DNA of 64,000 nt from Akebia trifoliata (GCA_017979445.1 CM030711.1:38618757-38682756); one strand, 5' to 3'; positions 1-12,157 are shown, counted from the first letter of the stretch. Program-made: numbers and translations. Notes: generated from the sequence alone by a model not told the origin.

Positions 1-120
1 ACAATTAGTTTAGGGTAACTTTGCTTATGTGTCAATCCTAGTAATAATCGATTGAGGTTATACAATTTAGGGATTAAGAGGCTTGTTTTAGATATAATAC
101 AAATATACATCGTATTTTCA
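1..120. repeat. Dispersed repeat, first of three copies
   Basis: This block recurs, diverged, at about 3985-4095 and in part at 6290-6390. The shared words include 'ggattaagag' followed by 'gtttta', and 'aactttgctt' followed by 'gtgt'. The copy near 3931-3970 and the one at 6353-6390 also share 'caagtcctagtctagggttt'. I see no coding capacity. It looks like fragments of one non-coding repeat or of a duplicated intron scattered over 6 kb. The family is not identified. Confidence 0.55.
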
Positions 121-179
121 TAGAAACATATCGTTCTATCAAATATTATGTAGAGAGATTTACCCAGTAGACCTAATTG

Positions 180-760
180 TTGTATTTTTTTTACAAAAAC
201 TCCCTTGGAGTTCTGACAAGTGACAACTCCAAAGAACCTTATGTTATAAAGTTTGTTTCCTTCCAAAACTTGCTTTATTAAGTTTATTACCCAGAAAACC
301 TTGGAGCGGGGATTCACGTCATATAATTCAAATTGATGCGATTAATTTGTTTCTTAACATATCGTGGAGTGGATCATAACCTCGTCAATTTGTGGCAATT
401 AAAAGCATGATATGATAAAATTCCAAGAATGTTAAAAAACAAAAAAGAGTTAGTTTTCACCGTTAAATTTAATTTTAAATGTGAGAGTTCAGTAGCCATC
501 CATTTTTAACATCTTCCATCAAGCTCAAAAAGGATTCAAAAAAAAATATTTTTAGTTTGAGCTTTTCAGTAAAATCTAGAAGGTTGTGGTGTTGCATTGC
601 TAATTTGGTAATCCATGTGGGCCCAACAACACTTATTAAGATTTGAAATCTTATTAAGTTGGTCATGCTAGCATGATTCATAAAGTAAGACTTGTTTGAT
701 AACAAACTTGATAAAGAAGGGGAGTTTTGTAATAAAATTGCAACAAAGAGATTTTCCCGA
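180..760. repeat. Rearranged duplicate of 2690-3215
   Basis: The left part, about 195-380, matches the reverse complement of about 2820-2975; both have the words 'ccttggag' and 'aattcaaattgatg'. The right part, about 545-760, matches about 3000-3215 in direct orientation, sharing 'ggtaatccatgtgg'-like and 'taataaaattg' words. One half is inverted and the other direct, so the block was rearranged after duplication. Short open frames here are shadows. No known element type is recognised. Confidence 0.6.
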
Positions 761-1910
761 TAAGAAGGATAATTTAATTAAAATTCAATCCAAATAATTA
801 TGATTTGAAGTACTAGCATTTAAAAATGACAATTTAATTTGCTAAGAATATATTTTTTATCGATAAGATAGTCCAACGCTTAAATTAAGAAAGAATTTAG
901 CATTCTTATTTCAACAGTAGTTGAATGAATTACTCGTGTCAATCCACTTTTAGTTATAAATTATTTGTGACTCTTATCATTTTATCAAATTTATTTTTTA
1001 ATTAAAATTTTAATTGAATGATCCCAATGTGATGGTCTCCATGATTTTTCCAATAATAAAATTACGAGTCTTTGTTGATCTTTTTCTAATTCTAACGAAC
1101 AACAAAGCGTAAAATAACTGACTTGTTAGGATTTATCTCGACTTATATGATGAATTCTATATTACATGGCTCATCATTCAATCCAACGTCTTTAGTGGTA
1201 TTAATCATTTTTTCTCGTCTTGGAAAATATCAATGAATCAGTTGAACCATCTTTATCCAAACCTTTCATGAAATGTCCTGCTAACATAGGAACACTGCTA
1301 CTAAAAAATGGAAGAGCAAACTTCTTTCATCCGCCTGCCAAGCAGTTAAGATCTTGTGAATTGCCTCTCATAGTTTTTTCCACTTAATTACAAATTCCCT
1401 TTCACAAAATCATGTATTTTTAAGTAAATGATAAGATTACTCTTCCGTACAAGAATTGATAGATTGATATCTTTTTACAGATCAGGGCATCCCTCCAGAA
1501 AGGGAGAGCTCTTGAGTTTAAGCTCCCTTGTTGGCCATGTACAAGGATTTTTCCTAGCTTACTTAGTACGTGTGGTTTGTTGGGTATTGCATGTACACTG
1601 GGGATTTGGGTGAGATATGGAGTCCTAAAAAATAAAAATAAAAATAAAATGAAGAGAATATCTAACACCATTGCCATATTATTTATCATTTACAATGGAT
1701 GAAATGCAATTTTTTGTGGATAAAATATAAAGAATAATTATAGTGTTAATGTGGTATTGTGCACAAAAAAGTCAATCATCATCAAGATTGTGCAAAATCT
1801 AAAAACATGGAAAGATCCCTTCTTCTTTTTTTATTTATTTATTTATCCAAATCACGTTCTTAAGTAACATAAACAAAACACAAAAAGTATTATAGAAAAA
1901 GATTTTCCAT
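761..1910. other. AT-rich intergenic stretch
   Basis: I see no gene, RNA or clear repeat here. Two short overlapping frames on opposite strands near 1420-1690 have no recognisable protein features. The sequence is rich in A and T with homopolymer runs, typical of degraded plant intergenic DNA. Confidence 0.5.
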
Positions 1911-1916
1911 TATTAA

Positions 1917-2153
1917 GTGTGTGTTTGGTAATATTTCTGAAGTCTGAATGGAGGTGGTCCACCTTTAAAACTCAGACTTTAAAACTTTTAATCTTGTTTG
2001 TTTCATTTTAGATTCCAGACTTTAGAATTAAAATTTGAAAATTTTGAATCAGCAATAAGGGATGCTGGATCAATCCAATAGTTTTGAACCATAAATCAGA
2101 AAACAGTTCCAAACTTCAGCCTTCAGGAGTGTTATAACCAAACACAACCAAAG
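1917..2153. mobile_element. Candidate Tourist-like MITE
   Basis: The block starts GTGTGTGTTTGGT and ends with ACCAAACACAACCAAAG, an imperfect inverted pair containing TGTGTTTGGT. TAA stands immediately on each side (1914-1916 and 2154-2156), as expected for PIF/Harbinger-type target duplications. It is 237 bp long and non-coding. The class rests on short end motifs, so a hAT-type element or chance similarity remains possible. Confidence 0.45.
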
Positions 2154-2159
2154 TAATAT

Positions 2160-2689
2160 ATTTCTTAATTAGGTGGAACATAATTTTGTTGGTCTCTTTT
2201 TTGTTGTTTTATAGTGAATGGTAAAAAAAAACAAGTTCAATAATAATTCAGGCAAGAGAGCCTAACATGATTTTCAGGTTTAGAATTTACAAACAACAAT
2301 CTTAATGATCTGATTAAAAATAAATATCTTTTATTAAAATAAGTTATATTTTAATAGGGTCAAGACATTTTATATCCAACTCCTTTGGTTACTATAATTA
2401 TCTACTTGTATTTATATGAAACCATTGCAAAGAAGGATAATATGATCATTAAAAATAAATAGTTTGTGAAGGGAGAATTCGTTAACAAAGTTGGAAAAGT
2501 ACGATTTGAAGGGAGTCACTCATCTTTAAACGAAAATATGCGAAAATTTCCTCGGTTGAATCTTCACAACCATGATAATATTTTTCAAGTAATAGAGAAG
2601 TCATATCGAATCTGAGTCAAATGCGAACAATTCATCGATTGATTTCCTGCAATAAACCAAACACTCAGTCAAAGTTCTACGTGCAACTG
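2160..2689. other. AT-rich intergenic stretch
   Basis: Nothing identifiable was seen. It has poly-A and poly-T runs and no long frames, and it separates the candidate MITE from the rearranged repeat block. Confidence 0.5.
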
Positions 2690-3215
2690 ATTGAGTTGAG
2701 AGTCAATCTGACCCCCAAGGAGTTCATTGCTTCGTGAGATTTCAAAGACTTGACCTATCCTTCCTGAGGAGTTTTTCAAGGCTCGCTTGCCACTATGCCA
2801 ACCCCTTGGGGTTATTAATCCACTCCAAGATACGTTACGTAACAAATTAACCACATCAATTTGAATTTTATGACGTGGATCTCTACTCCAAGGTTTGATC
2901 GTTAACAAACTTGATAAAGTAAGATTTGACAGATAACCAACTTCATAAATTAAGGTTCCTTTGGAGTTGTCAGAACTACAAGCGTTTCTTTTGAATATGA
3001 GTTTTTTCATAAAATCTAAAAAGCTGTGGTGTTGGATTGTCAGCTTGATAATCCATGTGGATTGCCAATTTTAAAATGCGTGTGGGCTCAAAGACCCTTA
3101 GTAATATTTGAAAAATGTTATTAAGTTAGTCATGGTAGCCTGATTCCATAAAGTAAGGTTTGTAACAAAAAGTTAGGGAGTTTTTGTAATAAAATTGTAA
3201 CAGATGTGTCTCCCC
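2690..3215. repeat. Second block of the rearranged repeat
   Basis: This is the partner of 180-760: about 2820-2975 matches it inverted and about 3000-3215 matches it directly. A 113-codon minus-strand frame covers much of the block, but it resembles no family I know, and the matching block has no equivalent frame. I therefore treat it as non-coding. Confidence 0.55.
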
Positions 3216-3439
3216 CGTAAATCTCTCTTTTTATAACTCTTTTAGGTTTGTCGTTTTTTTTAAGGGCTCCACATGACTAAAATAACTTAAAAAACAATTT
3301 ATTTACTTTTATAATAAATTTTTTTTTTGTGGGCCGGGCCATTAAATCCCCAAAAATAAAGGGATACGTATTGAATCAATTAGCTGCCCCAACACCTATC
3401 CCAAACCTGTAACTTGACCAAGAATAATCCATCAATTCT

Positions 3440-3690
3440 CTTCTATAAATACGTATGTATGTAGTAGACCCTCCCATCTTTCTCTACATTTCTCCTGCTA
3501 GAGGTAGAGGAAAGTGTTTGTATACTTCATCTATTCCACCGGTTTCACACTTAAATTTATAGATAGATGTTCATCAATATTAATATGAAATCTGTGAAAT
3601 ATACGAAATTTATTACACTAATTCACGCTAACAACAAGAAATACACCGATTGATTGATTGATTGATCGAATTATTTGTAAGTATTCAAAA
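3440..3690 (+). promoter_or_regulatory. Candidate promoter and 5' leader with splice donor
   Basis: A TATAAATA box lies at about 3444-3451. A pyrimidine-rich leader follows with no long frame, then a short ATTG repeat (about 3648-3665) and a donor-like TTTGTAAGTATT near 3674-3685. This looks like a plant core promoter with a leader intron. The only downstream exon-like sequence is the LRR fragment at 4635, which has a good acceptor. It may be the remains of one receptor-kinase gene, but that link is inferred. Confidence 0.35.
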
Positions 3691-4634
3691 CCTTTGTTTC
3701 ATTCTCTAATCTCTACATATATTACGATACTTAACTGCTTTAGGGATTAAGATTTATTTTAAAATTTATGGTTTAATTAAGGGTTGAGATTATACGATCA
3801 CGGTTAGGTTTTAGACCATAGAGTTTATAGTTGAGGCGACATGATTAAATTTAAATTAGGGTTACTTCATCTGTGTGATTGCGAGTAAAGGATTGAGGCT
3901 ATAGTTTATAGGGTTTAGGTAATTAATTACAAGTCCTAGTCTAGGGTTTAATAAAGGATTGACATTACAAAATTACGTTTAGGTTAGGATAAGTTTGCTT
4001 GTGTACCAAACCCAGATAAATGGTTGTGATTATAGGTCATAGGATTTAGGGATTAAGAGGTTTGTTTTAGACATAAAGTTTTAGGGTTCAGGTCATAGGT
4101 TACACTAGGACCTAGATCAAATCTAATTTTGAGTTGGATCCAATAAATTGTTTCTTATTTCTTACTTTCAACACATTTGGTTCTATGGGAGATACCTCAA
4201 TCGCCTTCTTCATAGTGACATACCGACAAACACAAGTTGCGTCCACATTGTTAATGATGCTGCAATAAGCCTTCCTCATGGGACTCTTTGGCTTGGGTTT
4301 TAGAACAACGTTCTATTATTGCCATATTAGGCCCTCAATATTACATTAACAGCCTTGCTCGGTCGCAACCATCGGTAGGAGAGCCATGGCCAAGTAACTA
4401 ATGTCATGTGAGAGTTGAATAGTGTGTGTGAGGTCATCCATGGACCATCACCAGTGTTATAGAATTTTTTTTGGGTGATTTAAGTAGACCCTTCCTAGTT
4501 TTGGTGAATATTTGAGATACCCATTTGACGTAGTGTGTTTAAAATTCTAAATGTTTAAATCATTGGGTATTGCTTGAAATTTTTTATTTAGGTTTTTAGA
4601 GTTACTATTGGTTTAATGATTGGAGTTGTTGCAG
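3691..4634. other. Non-coding stretch, possible old intron
   Basis: This contains the second copy of the dispersed repeat (about 3931-4095) and repeated 'agggttta'-like words. No frame or RNA gene is seen. Because it lies between a donor-like and an acceptor-like site, it could be the relic intron of the LRR gene. Confidence 0.4.
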
Positions 4635-4725
4635 GCTTTTTCAAAACAACATGTCAAGATCAATCCCATTAGAGATTGGGAGGCTCTCAAACCTTCACAC
4701 ACTTGATCTTTCCCGATGGTTCTAT
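4635..4725 (+). pseudogene. LRR receptor exon fragment
   Basis: After an acceptor-like gttgcag, the frame reads leucine-rich repeat sequence: LQNNMSRSIPLEIGRLSNL, then HTLDLS. It carries the LxxN, IPxEIGxLxxL and LDLS landmarks of plant extracellular LRRs. Plant LRR receptor genes of the SERK type often encode one repeat per small exon. The reading frame is lost right after LDLS, no donor is evident, and no other repeat or kinase exon was found nearby. It is therefore a stray or decayed exon. Confidence 0.6.
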
Positions 4726-5600
4726 GTTCTATTTAGATTATGCTTTTGGTCATGCTTTTAGTTACATGGTGGATTAATCTAGGGATGGTGGACTTGGTAG
4801 GTTTTGTTTTGTTGTCTAAGTGTCTAACCATAATGACATTGTTACATACTCAAGATATAGTGTCAGAGATACAATATTATCATTGTTAAAATATCCAAGT
4901 TGATCTAACCTCTTATACTTAACAAAACTCATCAAATTTTCAGTATCTTTGGGTTAGTCTTGTTCCTCAGTTTGAGCATGTAAACCCCCCTTCTATATGT
5001 GGGTAGAATATGATATTTTGCTGCAATTTCATCCATGGTGATTTTGTTCATGTGATCTTAAGTCCTTATATCCATGCAACTAAACATTTCAAAGAAGATA
5101 TTTACCCCAATCTCCACAGAAATGAACTATTAACTTATATACAACACTTATTTTCTTGTCTTGACATATTTTATTTACTTTCAATCAATGTGTCCTTTAT
5201 TTGAACATGCCCAAACTATCTCAAACGACTTTACCTTGCTCTATTTCCAATTGGAGATAGTTTTAAACTTCCGCTTATATATTAATTTTACAAAGCACAA
5301 AACCTTTTGGTATCCCATCCTAAATGATTCCAAAATTGCTTCTTTTTTCTCTAGGAAGAATTATGTCAACTAGTGATTTTTTGTTGCAAGAATCTTTGAT
5401 TTTAGCTTTTCTCTTTTGCATTATGTGCTCAATTAGCAATTTTTTGTTGTAAGCATATTTGATTTTAGCTTTTATTTTTTTTATTTTTTTATATGGAGAT
5501 TCCAAGCATATTACCAAGAAGAAGGTCGAGCTGGAAGAGATGGAAAATTAACGGATTGGATGAAACTTACTTTTGACAAAATCATAATGAAAAGGAATAT
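4726..5600. other. AT-rich intergenic stretch
   Basis: There are small overlapping frames near 5010-5735 on both strands, none with recognisable domains. The end, from about 5515, may be degraded upstream sequence of the calmodulin-binding fragment, because acidic and lysine-rich words begin to appear. Confidence 0.45.
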
Positions 5601-5618
5601 TAATGGAAGGTCATTGCA

Positions 5619-6192
5619 TTGAAAGTGAATCAGAAAGCGAGATACCTGAAGAGTTTGAAGTTGATGAATCAATCTTTGAAGCCATTGATAGAGGGACAAA
5701 TTGAAGATCCAGATCTTGATAACGGAGCTGATCATTCCACCGTCGCTAATTGTGAAGTTGATTTGATATCTGTTCAGTTACATGAGTCTGCAGATCCCGG
5801 ATTGCACAGCAAGCTTGTCTTCAAGTCAGGTGATATTGTCTGTGAGGATGTTTCAAAAAATGAAGAAGAATCACAAGTAGTTTCTATAGAAAACAGAGAA
5901 AGTTTTGATGCAACATTTGGTGATGACTTTGAATCAGATGGCGAGGATAAGGCTTCTGAGATTGATCTCAGGCATCAAATGATGGATGATAGGAAAAATG
6001 CAGATGAGTGGATGCTTGATTATGTATGCACTCCGATGGGCTGTGACGAAACTTGCTCTTGCTCATAAAAGGAAGGTGGCATTGCTTGTTGAAGCTTTTG
6101 AAACGGTCATGCCAATACCCAAATATGAAAGCCATCTGCAACATACCACCAATGCTTTTGCTCATGCAAGACCCATTCAAGCTTGTAGTTAA
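5619..6192 (+). pseudogene. Plant calmodulin-binding protein, C-terminal fragment
   Basis: The first frame encodes an acidic spacer and then DLRHQMMDDRKNADEWMLDY. The next frame continues ALRWAVTKLALAHKRKVALL and VEAFETVMP. Together these form the C-terminal domain of plant calmodulin-binding proteins (the family of potato PCBP, Pfam CaM_binding), whose basic amphipathic helix binds calmodulin. At about 6020 the word TATG is doubled (gattatgtatgcactc). This adds four bases and moves the conserved end out of frame. The N-terminal part of the gene is absent, and no promoter or introns are evident. A processed or captured fragment is possible. Confidence 0.8.
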
Positions 6193-6544
6193 TGGAGATA
6201 ATCCTAGCAAGACATGACACCTTTGTTGGTAAACTTTTGCATGGTTTTATTCATATGAGTGTAATCTAATCTTTTCTCACTGGTAACTTTGCTTGTGTCC
6301 CAAACCCAGATAAATAGTTATGATTATAGGTTAGGGTAACTTTGTTTTCACAAGTCCTAGTCTAGGGTTTAATAAAGGATTGATATTTAATTTTTAATAA
6401 TTTTATGGACATTTTAAAATGTGAAGAATAGTGGTAATTTAATATTCTTAGTGATTTTTCAGAGATGGGATTCTGGTTGCTAACATTTGTAATGTGGAAT
6501 TAGTGGATCCCAATGTTCCCATTATAGAAATTGATGGGATTTTT
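6193..6544. other. Junction between gene fragment and Copia remnant
   Basis: It holds the third copy of the dispersed repeat (about 6290-6390) and AT-rich filler. A 5' LTR matching the Copia 3' LTR start TGTTGAATTATACAG was looked for and not seen, so the Copia element is truncated on this side. Confidence 0.5.
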
Positions 6545-6548
6545 CGGA

Positions 6549-8891
6549 GATGGGATTCAACACTTATACTCCGTGTCCTAGTAGTAGGAAAATTACCGTT
6601 GCAAATGGTTCTCTTGCTACAGTTGCAGGGTTAGAAGATATTCATATGACGCCTTCTCTTGTCCTTAAAAATGTTCTTCATGTACCAAAATTGTCAGCAA
6701 ATCTTGTTTCAATTCAAAAGTTAACAGAAGACCTAAAATGTTATGCAACTTTCCATCATTCTTAGTGTGTTTTTCAGAACCAGGGTTCGAGGAGGAAGAT
6801 TGGACTTGCTAAGGAATGGAATGGGCTCTACTATCTTGAGACACCGAGTACTTCAAAGAAAATCATGAATAATTTGTCCATCATTTCTTAGTTCTTTAAA
6901 TAAAGATGTCATATGGCTTCACCATTTTTGTCTAGGTCATCCATCCTTTAGAGTCTTAAATATCATGTTTCCCTCTTTGTTTAAAGGATTGAATGGTACC
7001 GATTTTCTTTGTGATATTTGTGAACTTGCAAAGCATACTTGTGTGTCTTTTCCCATTAGTAATAAAAGATGTTCTCACCCTTTTGAATTGATTCATAGTG
7101 ACATTTGGGGACCGTTTACAATTCCAAATATTTCGGGGTCGCGATGGTTTGTTTCTTTGATTGACAATTGTACTACATGGATATTCTTGATTAAACAAAA
7201 ATCTGATGTTAACAGTGTCATTCCTAACTTCCATTCCTGATACAAAACCAATTTGGGGTAAAACTTAAAGCTTTTAGGTTTGACAGTGCAGGGACACCCT
7301 ACTTTCAAAAAGAAGGCATTTTTCATGAATCATCATGTGTAAGCACACCACAATAAAACGGGGTTGCTGAAAAGAAAAATGGCCATTTACTTAATACCAC
7401 TAGGGCATTGTTATTTCAAGGGATTGTTCTTAAATCTTATTGGGGGGAGGATGTACTTACTGCCACATACATGATTAATAGGCTACCCTCACGAACATAA
7501 GATTACAAAACTCCCAAGGAAAGTCTTGCAAAATTTTATCCCTATGTCAAAACCTCAAATGGTCTCATACCCAGAGTCTTTGGTTGTACCTCTTTTGTCC
7601 ATATTCATAGCCCTAATAGAGGAAAGTTAGACCCTAGAGCAATCAAATGTGTGTTTCTTGGCTATTCATCTACACAAAGGGTATAAAAGCTATCATCTTC
7701 CTTCTAGAAAACTTTACATATCTGCAGATGTCACATTTGCTGAAAATAAACCATACTTCACACAGTCCTATCTTCAGGGGGTGATTTTACTTATGGAAGA
7801 TAAAAACTGTGGTGGTGATCTCGGTTCTTTTGGGTTTCTTGATCTATCCTCGATACCATTTTTATCTACTAAAAAACAACATGGCCCAATATCCATGGAG
7901 TCTATCTCAGTTCCTGAATCTGTGTCAATACCCGTTCCAGAGTCTGTGTCCACTTTAGTACCCGTCCATACTCTAGTCACTCCAACATCTGTCCGTATGC
8001 ATGACTCAATGAGATTTCCTTAGGTATACTCAAAGAGAAAAGTTGTTCCAGACCTGACACAAGTACGAAATGACGTCCCGAGCTCTGCTAATGAAGATAT
8101 GGTAAGTTCTGATTCTCCCTTACATATACGATCTGTTGAAACACCTATTGAAACAACAAATGGGGGTTCTGATCTTCTTATTGCTGTTAGGAAAGGTACT
8201 AGAAAATGTACAAAGCACTTTTATATCCATTGTCCCACTATGTGTCACTTAAACGTTTTTCACCACTTCATATAAATTTTATTATGAATTTGAACACTAT
8301 TTTTGTTCCAAACACTTTATCTGAGGCATTGTCAAAAAGAGAGTAGAGGAATGCTATGAGAGAGGAGATGGATGCATTGGAAAAAAAAAATAATAAAACA
8401 TGAGAGATTGTTGATAAGCCAAAATGAAAGAATCTAGTGGGTTGCAAATGAGTTTTCACTTTAAAATACAAGGCTGATGGTTTTCTTGAGTAGTATAAGG
8501 CGAGATTGATTGCTAAGGGCTATACTTAGACCTCTGGAGTTGATTATCAGGAGAGTTTGCTCCTGTGACAAAAATGAACACTGTGAAAATCTTATTATCT
8601 CTAGCTGCTCATTTTAATTGGCAACTTCAACAGTATGATGTGAAGAATGCCTTCCTGCATGGTGACCTAGAAGAGGAAATTTACATGAGCATTTTACCAA
8701 GATTTGAAGGAAAGGGAACAACTAACAAGGCGTGTAGACTGAAGAAAGCCCTGGACTAAAACAGTCACCTAAAACTTGGTTTGGGAGATTTGTTGGAGTA
8801 ATGAAAGCAATAGGATATAGATAGAGTCAAGGAGACCATACCCTTTTCATCAAACATTCGGCAATAGGGGGAGTGATAGCCTTTTTGGTAT
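6549..8891 (+). pseudogene. Copia pol, first half (pre-integrase to RT)
   Basis: The frame opens with the pre-integrase region (LKNVLHVPKLSANLVSIQKL) and a Cys motif (CDICELAKH). Integrase words (ELIHSDIWGPF) follow, then the post-integrase box CVFLGYS and SRKLYISADVTF. RT begins near 8340 (REEMDALEK) and reaches QLQQYDVKNAFLHGDLEEEIY at about 8620-8690. Segments lie in different frames with several TAG and TAA stops, for example at 6763-6765 and near 7238. It is a decayed reverse transcriptase/integrase polyprotein. The last codons, for FLV, run straight into the solo LTR. Confidence 0.85.
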
Positions 8892-11189
8892 TGTAGACAC
8901 CCCAATATGAACGGGCCCCCACTCGAAAGGGCTCAAAAATATCGATTTTTCAACAAAATTTGCCAACGGACCTCAAAAGCCCGAATCAATAAAATACGAC
9001 ATTTTGATCAGTTTGGAGGTTTGTAAGATCCCCTAAGGGTCTAATGGGCCCACCCAAAAAGATTTGATGCACCCCCACCTTCACTGCTCCGCTCTCGAAA
9101 CTAAAAATACCAGATTTCTGATAAAACTTGCCAACGGGCTTAAAAAGCCCAATTCGTCAACACGTGACACTTTTATCGATTTAGGGTATCTAAAACTCCC
9201 TAAAGTTTTAAGAGATCCACCAAATGAGACTTAGGACCTCCCCCATCTTCCTTACCTTTCACTGCTCTACTCTCAAGATTGAATTACCCCAAGCCCACTT
9301 AAAGCCCACGAACCCTCAACTCTCCAAAATTAATTTCTCACCTTATCCCCTAACCTAAATCCAATCCCACACCACCTAAAACATACTCACTCATTAAAAC
9401 TCATTTAAAAATGACCTTAACCAATTCCAAATAACTCAAAACCATTCCTAAAATCCAAGCCCAATACACTATAACCCACCAACCCTTATCCATATCCAAT
9501 CCACATCTACACCCATAACCCATACCCATAATCCATTATCCACATCAACCAATCACCCTTTGATCATCAAAGGGGACACATGTCATCACCACTTCTCACC
9601 TCCCTCATCCAACTACGTACTCCCATCATTTTTCTTTAACAATCCATCTACCCACATCACCTCTCTCTAAAAATCACCTCAACCTATACCTTCCCTAACC
9701 TACCAACCTCACATTTCTCTAACACAATCAAACACCTACATCACAACCCACATCCCCTACACCCTAACCCATCACCTTTTTCTAAATACTCCACCAACTC
9801 ACATCACAACCCACACTTCCCATCATCATCACTTACAAATCCATTTTTACAAACCAAACCCACACACCTCATCTCCAATCTAACACTCCTCTCCAATCAA
9901 TCCATCTAAATCATCTCATCTCCTTATCCTTTTAACACATGTCATCACATCTCCTTAACCCTCCTAAAAACCCAAACACCTAATTCCTTACACAACCCAT
10001 TCTTAATCTAAACACCTCACCTCTTCAACCAACCTAACACTCTATCAACACATCACTCCCTTACACCCCCATTCTTTTTAACCAAACACTCATCATCTCA
10101 CATCGCCCAATATTCTACCCAATGGATTGGGTATGATCCAAATCATTTGGATAAAAAATAATACCCATTTACCTTCATTACACAACTACCTCATCTTCAA
10201 TCTAAATTTCATACCTCTCACATTCAAAACCTATGTCATTATCTACTCTCCCAATATTTCACCCCATTATATCCTTAAAGTATTCTCCAAACACCTATAA
10301 ATACCCCCTCTCCCCTTTCAAAATGGGTACCAAGTCTCACATTAAAAAAAAAATCTACTCTCTACTCATCTCTTCTTTACTCTCACACTAATCTTCTAAA
10401 AAATATATGCACTCTCTCATATTCTACTAAGGACTTAATAAGACATAGAAGAAGAAAAAGAAGAAAGGAAAGAAAAGCAAATTTGAAGCTTCAAGGTGGG
10501 CAAAAGATCAATACCCCCCTCACTCTCTCTCTACCCTCTCCATATCCCTCTTCTACTATTTATTTTCTCTCTTTAATTGTTATTTTAGAAGGACTTAGGA
10601 TGTAATGCCCCCTCCCCTATCTCCGGTAGATTGAACTTCGATTCGGTTGAAAATATAGGGGTTGTAATCCCTTTTAGAACAAAACTGGTTTTAGTCCCTA
10701 AACTATTTTGAGGCAATTGGAATTCGGATCCTTCTCAACCCATGAGAATGGATCCGAGACCTTAACCAACATTTTTCAAACATCGGTTATGTCCAAGGCT
10801 AATTCCCTTTAGGATCATCTCTTTTGATGAGATGATCCTTACAAGCTAAAGTCGAAAAGAAATCCCTACTTAGGGTACAAGTTATCGACATGTGGCATTT
10901 TTCTTTTTTCTACATTTTTAATAAAAAATGACCGAGTTGAGTTGAGGTTACCACCACTTGGCAGGGAGAAAAAGGTGCCTAACACCTTCTATTTTCTCCA
11001 ATCGAGCCGCTTACCCCGATCTCAAGGTTAGATTGGTATCTTATTCATTGAGAGTCATTAAATGCCAAAAATGACACTTTTTTCTAAAATGTACATCGGG
11101 TGACTATTCACACCCTCTTACAATATGAATGGTGGCGACTCCAAACCTTAGTAGATGTGGTACTCATAATCGAGAATCATGTATCTACA
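8892..11189 (+). mobile_element. Solo LTR of a Tat/Ogre-type Gypsy element
   Basis: The 2,298 bp insert begins TGTAGACACC and ends TATCTACA. GGTAT flanks it at 8887-8891 and 11190-11194, the five-base duplication expected of an LTR element. Removing it restores the Copia RT words FLVYVDDIIVTGN. It is clearly homologous to the LTR at 47421-49344: same start, the same 'gggtgac(t/c)attcacaccc' block near 11098-11115, the same 'gaatggtggcgactccaaa' before the end, and a TATA box in the same relative place. There is no internal domain or second LTR, so it is a solo LTR left by recombination. Its frames encode nothing. Confidence 0.9.
10296..10303 (+). promoter_or_regulatory. TATA box of the solo LTR
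   Basis: TATAAATA follows a long C- and A-rich U3 and precedes a cytosine-rich segment. The LTR at 47421 has TATAAAA in the homologous position (48664-48670). It probably marks the U3/R boundary of this family. Confidence 0.6.
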
Positions 11190-12150
11190 GGTATATGTTG
11201 ATGATATTATTGTCACAGGAAATGATGAAAAAGAGAAAGAAGATCTGAAACAATGTTTGATCAAAGAATTTGAAATAAAGGAGTTTGAAAAACTGAAGTA
11301 TTTTTTTGGAATTGAAGTTTCATACTAAAGACAAGGAATTTTTATCTCACAGCAAAAATATGTAAAGGATCTCTTAAAGGAAATCGAAAAACTCGATTGT
11401 AAACCAGTAGCAACACCTATTAAGCCAAACCAAAAGCTAGGGGAAGCAAAAGAAGAACCAGCCATTGATAGAGAAATGTACCAAAGATTGGTAGGAAAGC
11501 TCATCTACCTTGCTCATACTCGACTAGACATTGCACACTCAGTAAGCATGATTAATTGGTTTATGCATGATCTAAGAAAGACATACTTGCAAGCAGCCTA
11601 CCGTGTGTTACACTACTTGAAGGGTAGTCCGAGAAAATGAGTTCTATTCAAAAGGAATAATGAACTCACATTGGAGGCGTACACAGACGCAAACTATGCA
11701 AGCTCTTTAGTAGATAGGAGATCGGCATTTGATTATTGCACGCTTCTTGATGGAAATTTGATAATCTGGAGGAGTAAGAAGTAGAATGTTGTGGCACGGT
11801 CAAGTGCCGAATCAAAGTTCAGAGCGTTGGCCCAAGGCATATGTGAATTATTGTGGTTGAAGATCATCTTGGATGATTTGAAAATCAAGTGGGAAGGTCT
11901 TATGAAGCTATATTATGACAATAAGTCAGTAATAAACATTGCCCATTACCCAGTTTGGCATGACAAGACAAAGCATATCGAGATTGACAGACACTTCATC
12001 AAAGAAAAGTTGGAAGGAGGTCTGATTTGCATGCCGTACGTGCTTTTAGGGAGTCAACTAGCAGATGTCTTGACCAAAGGACTCAACAGTGCAACTTTTC
12101 ATGGAATTATTTCCAAGTTAGGAATGGAAGACATCTATTCTCCAGCTTGA
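11190..12150 (+). pseudogene. Copia pol, second half (RT to RNase H)
   Basis: Reading resumes with YVDDIIVTGND, the RT catalytic box. It continues through FEIKEFEKLKYFFGIEVS, QLVGKLIYLAHTR-like thumb sequence and the RNase H domain (LEAYTDANYAS, then VARSSAESKFRALAQGICEL). The last 119 codons (11791-12150) are open and end KLGMEDIYSPA. In-frame TAA, TGA and TAG occur near 11326, 11638 and 11782. Joined across the solo LTR it is the direct continuation of the first half. RNase H would remove the RNA template strand during reverse transcription, but this copy cannot make it. Confidence 0.87.
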
Positions 12151-12157
12151 GGGGGAG

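Noticed and set aside
2669..3010. A 113-codon minus-strand frame
   Set aside because: It resembles no known protein, lies in a rearranged repeat, and has no equivalent in the matching block at 180-760.
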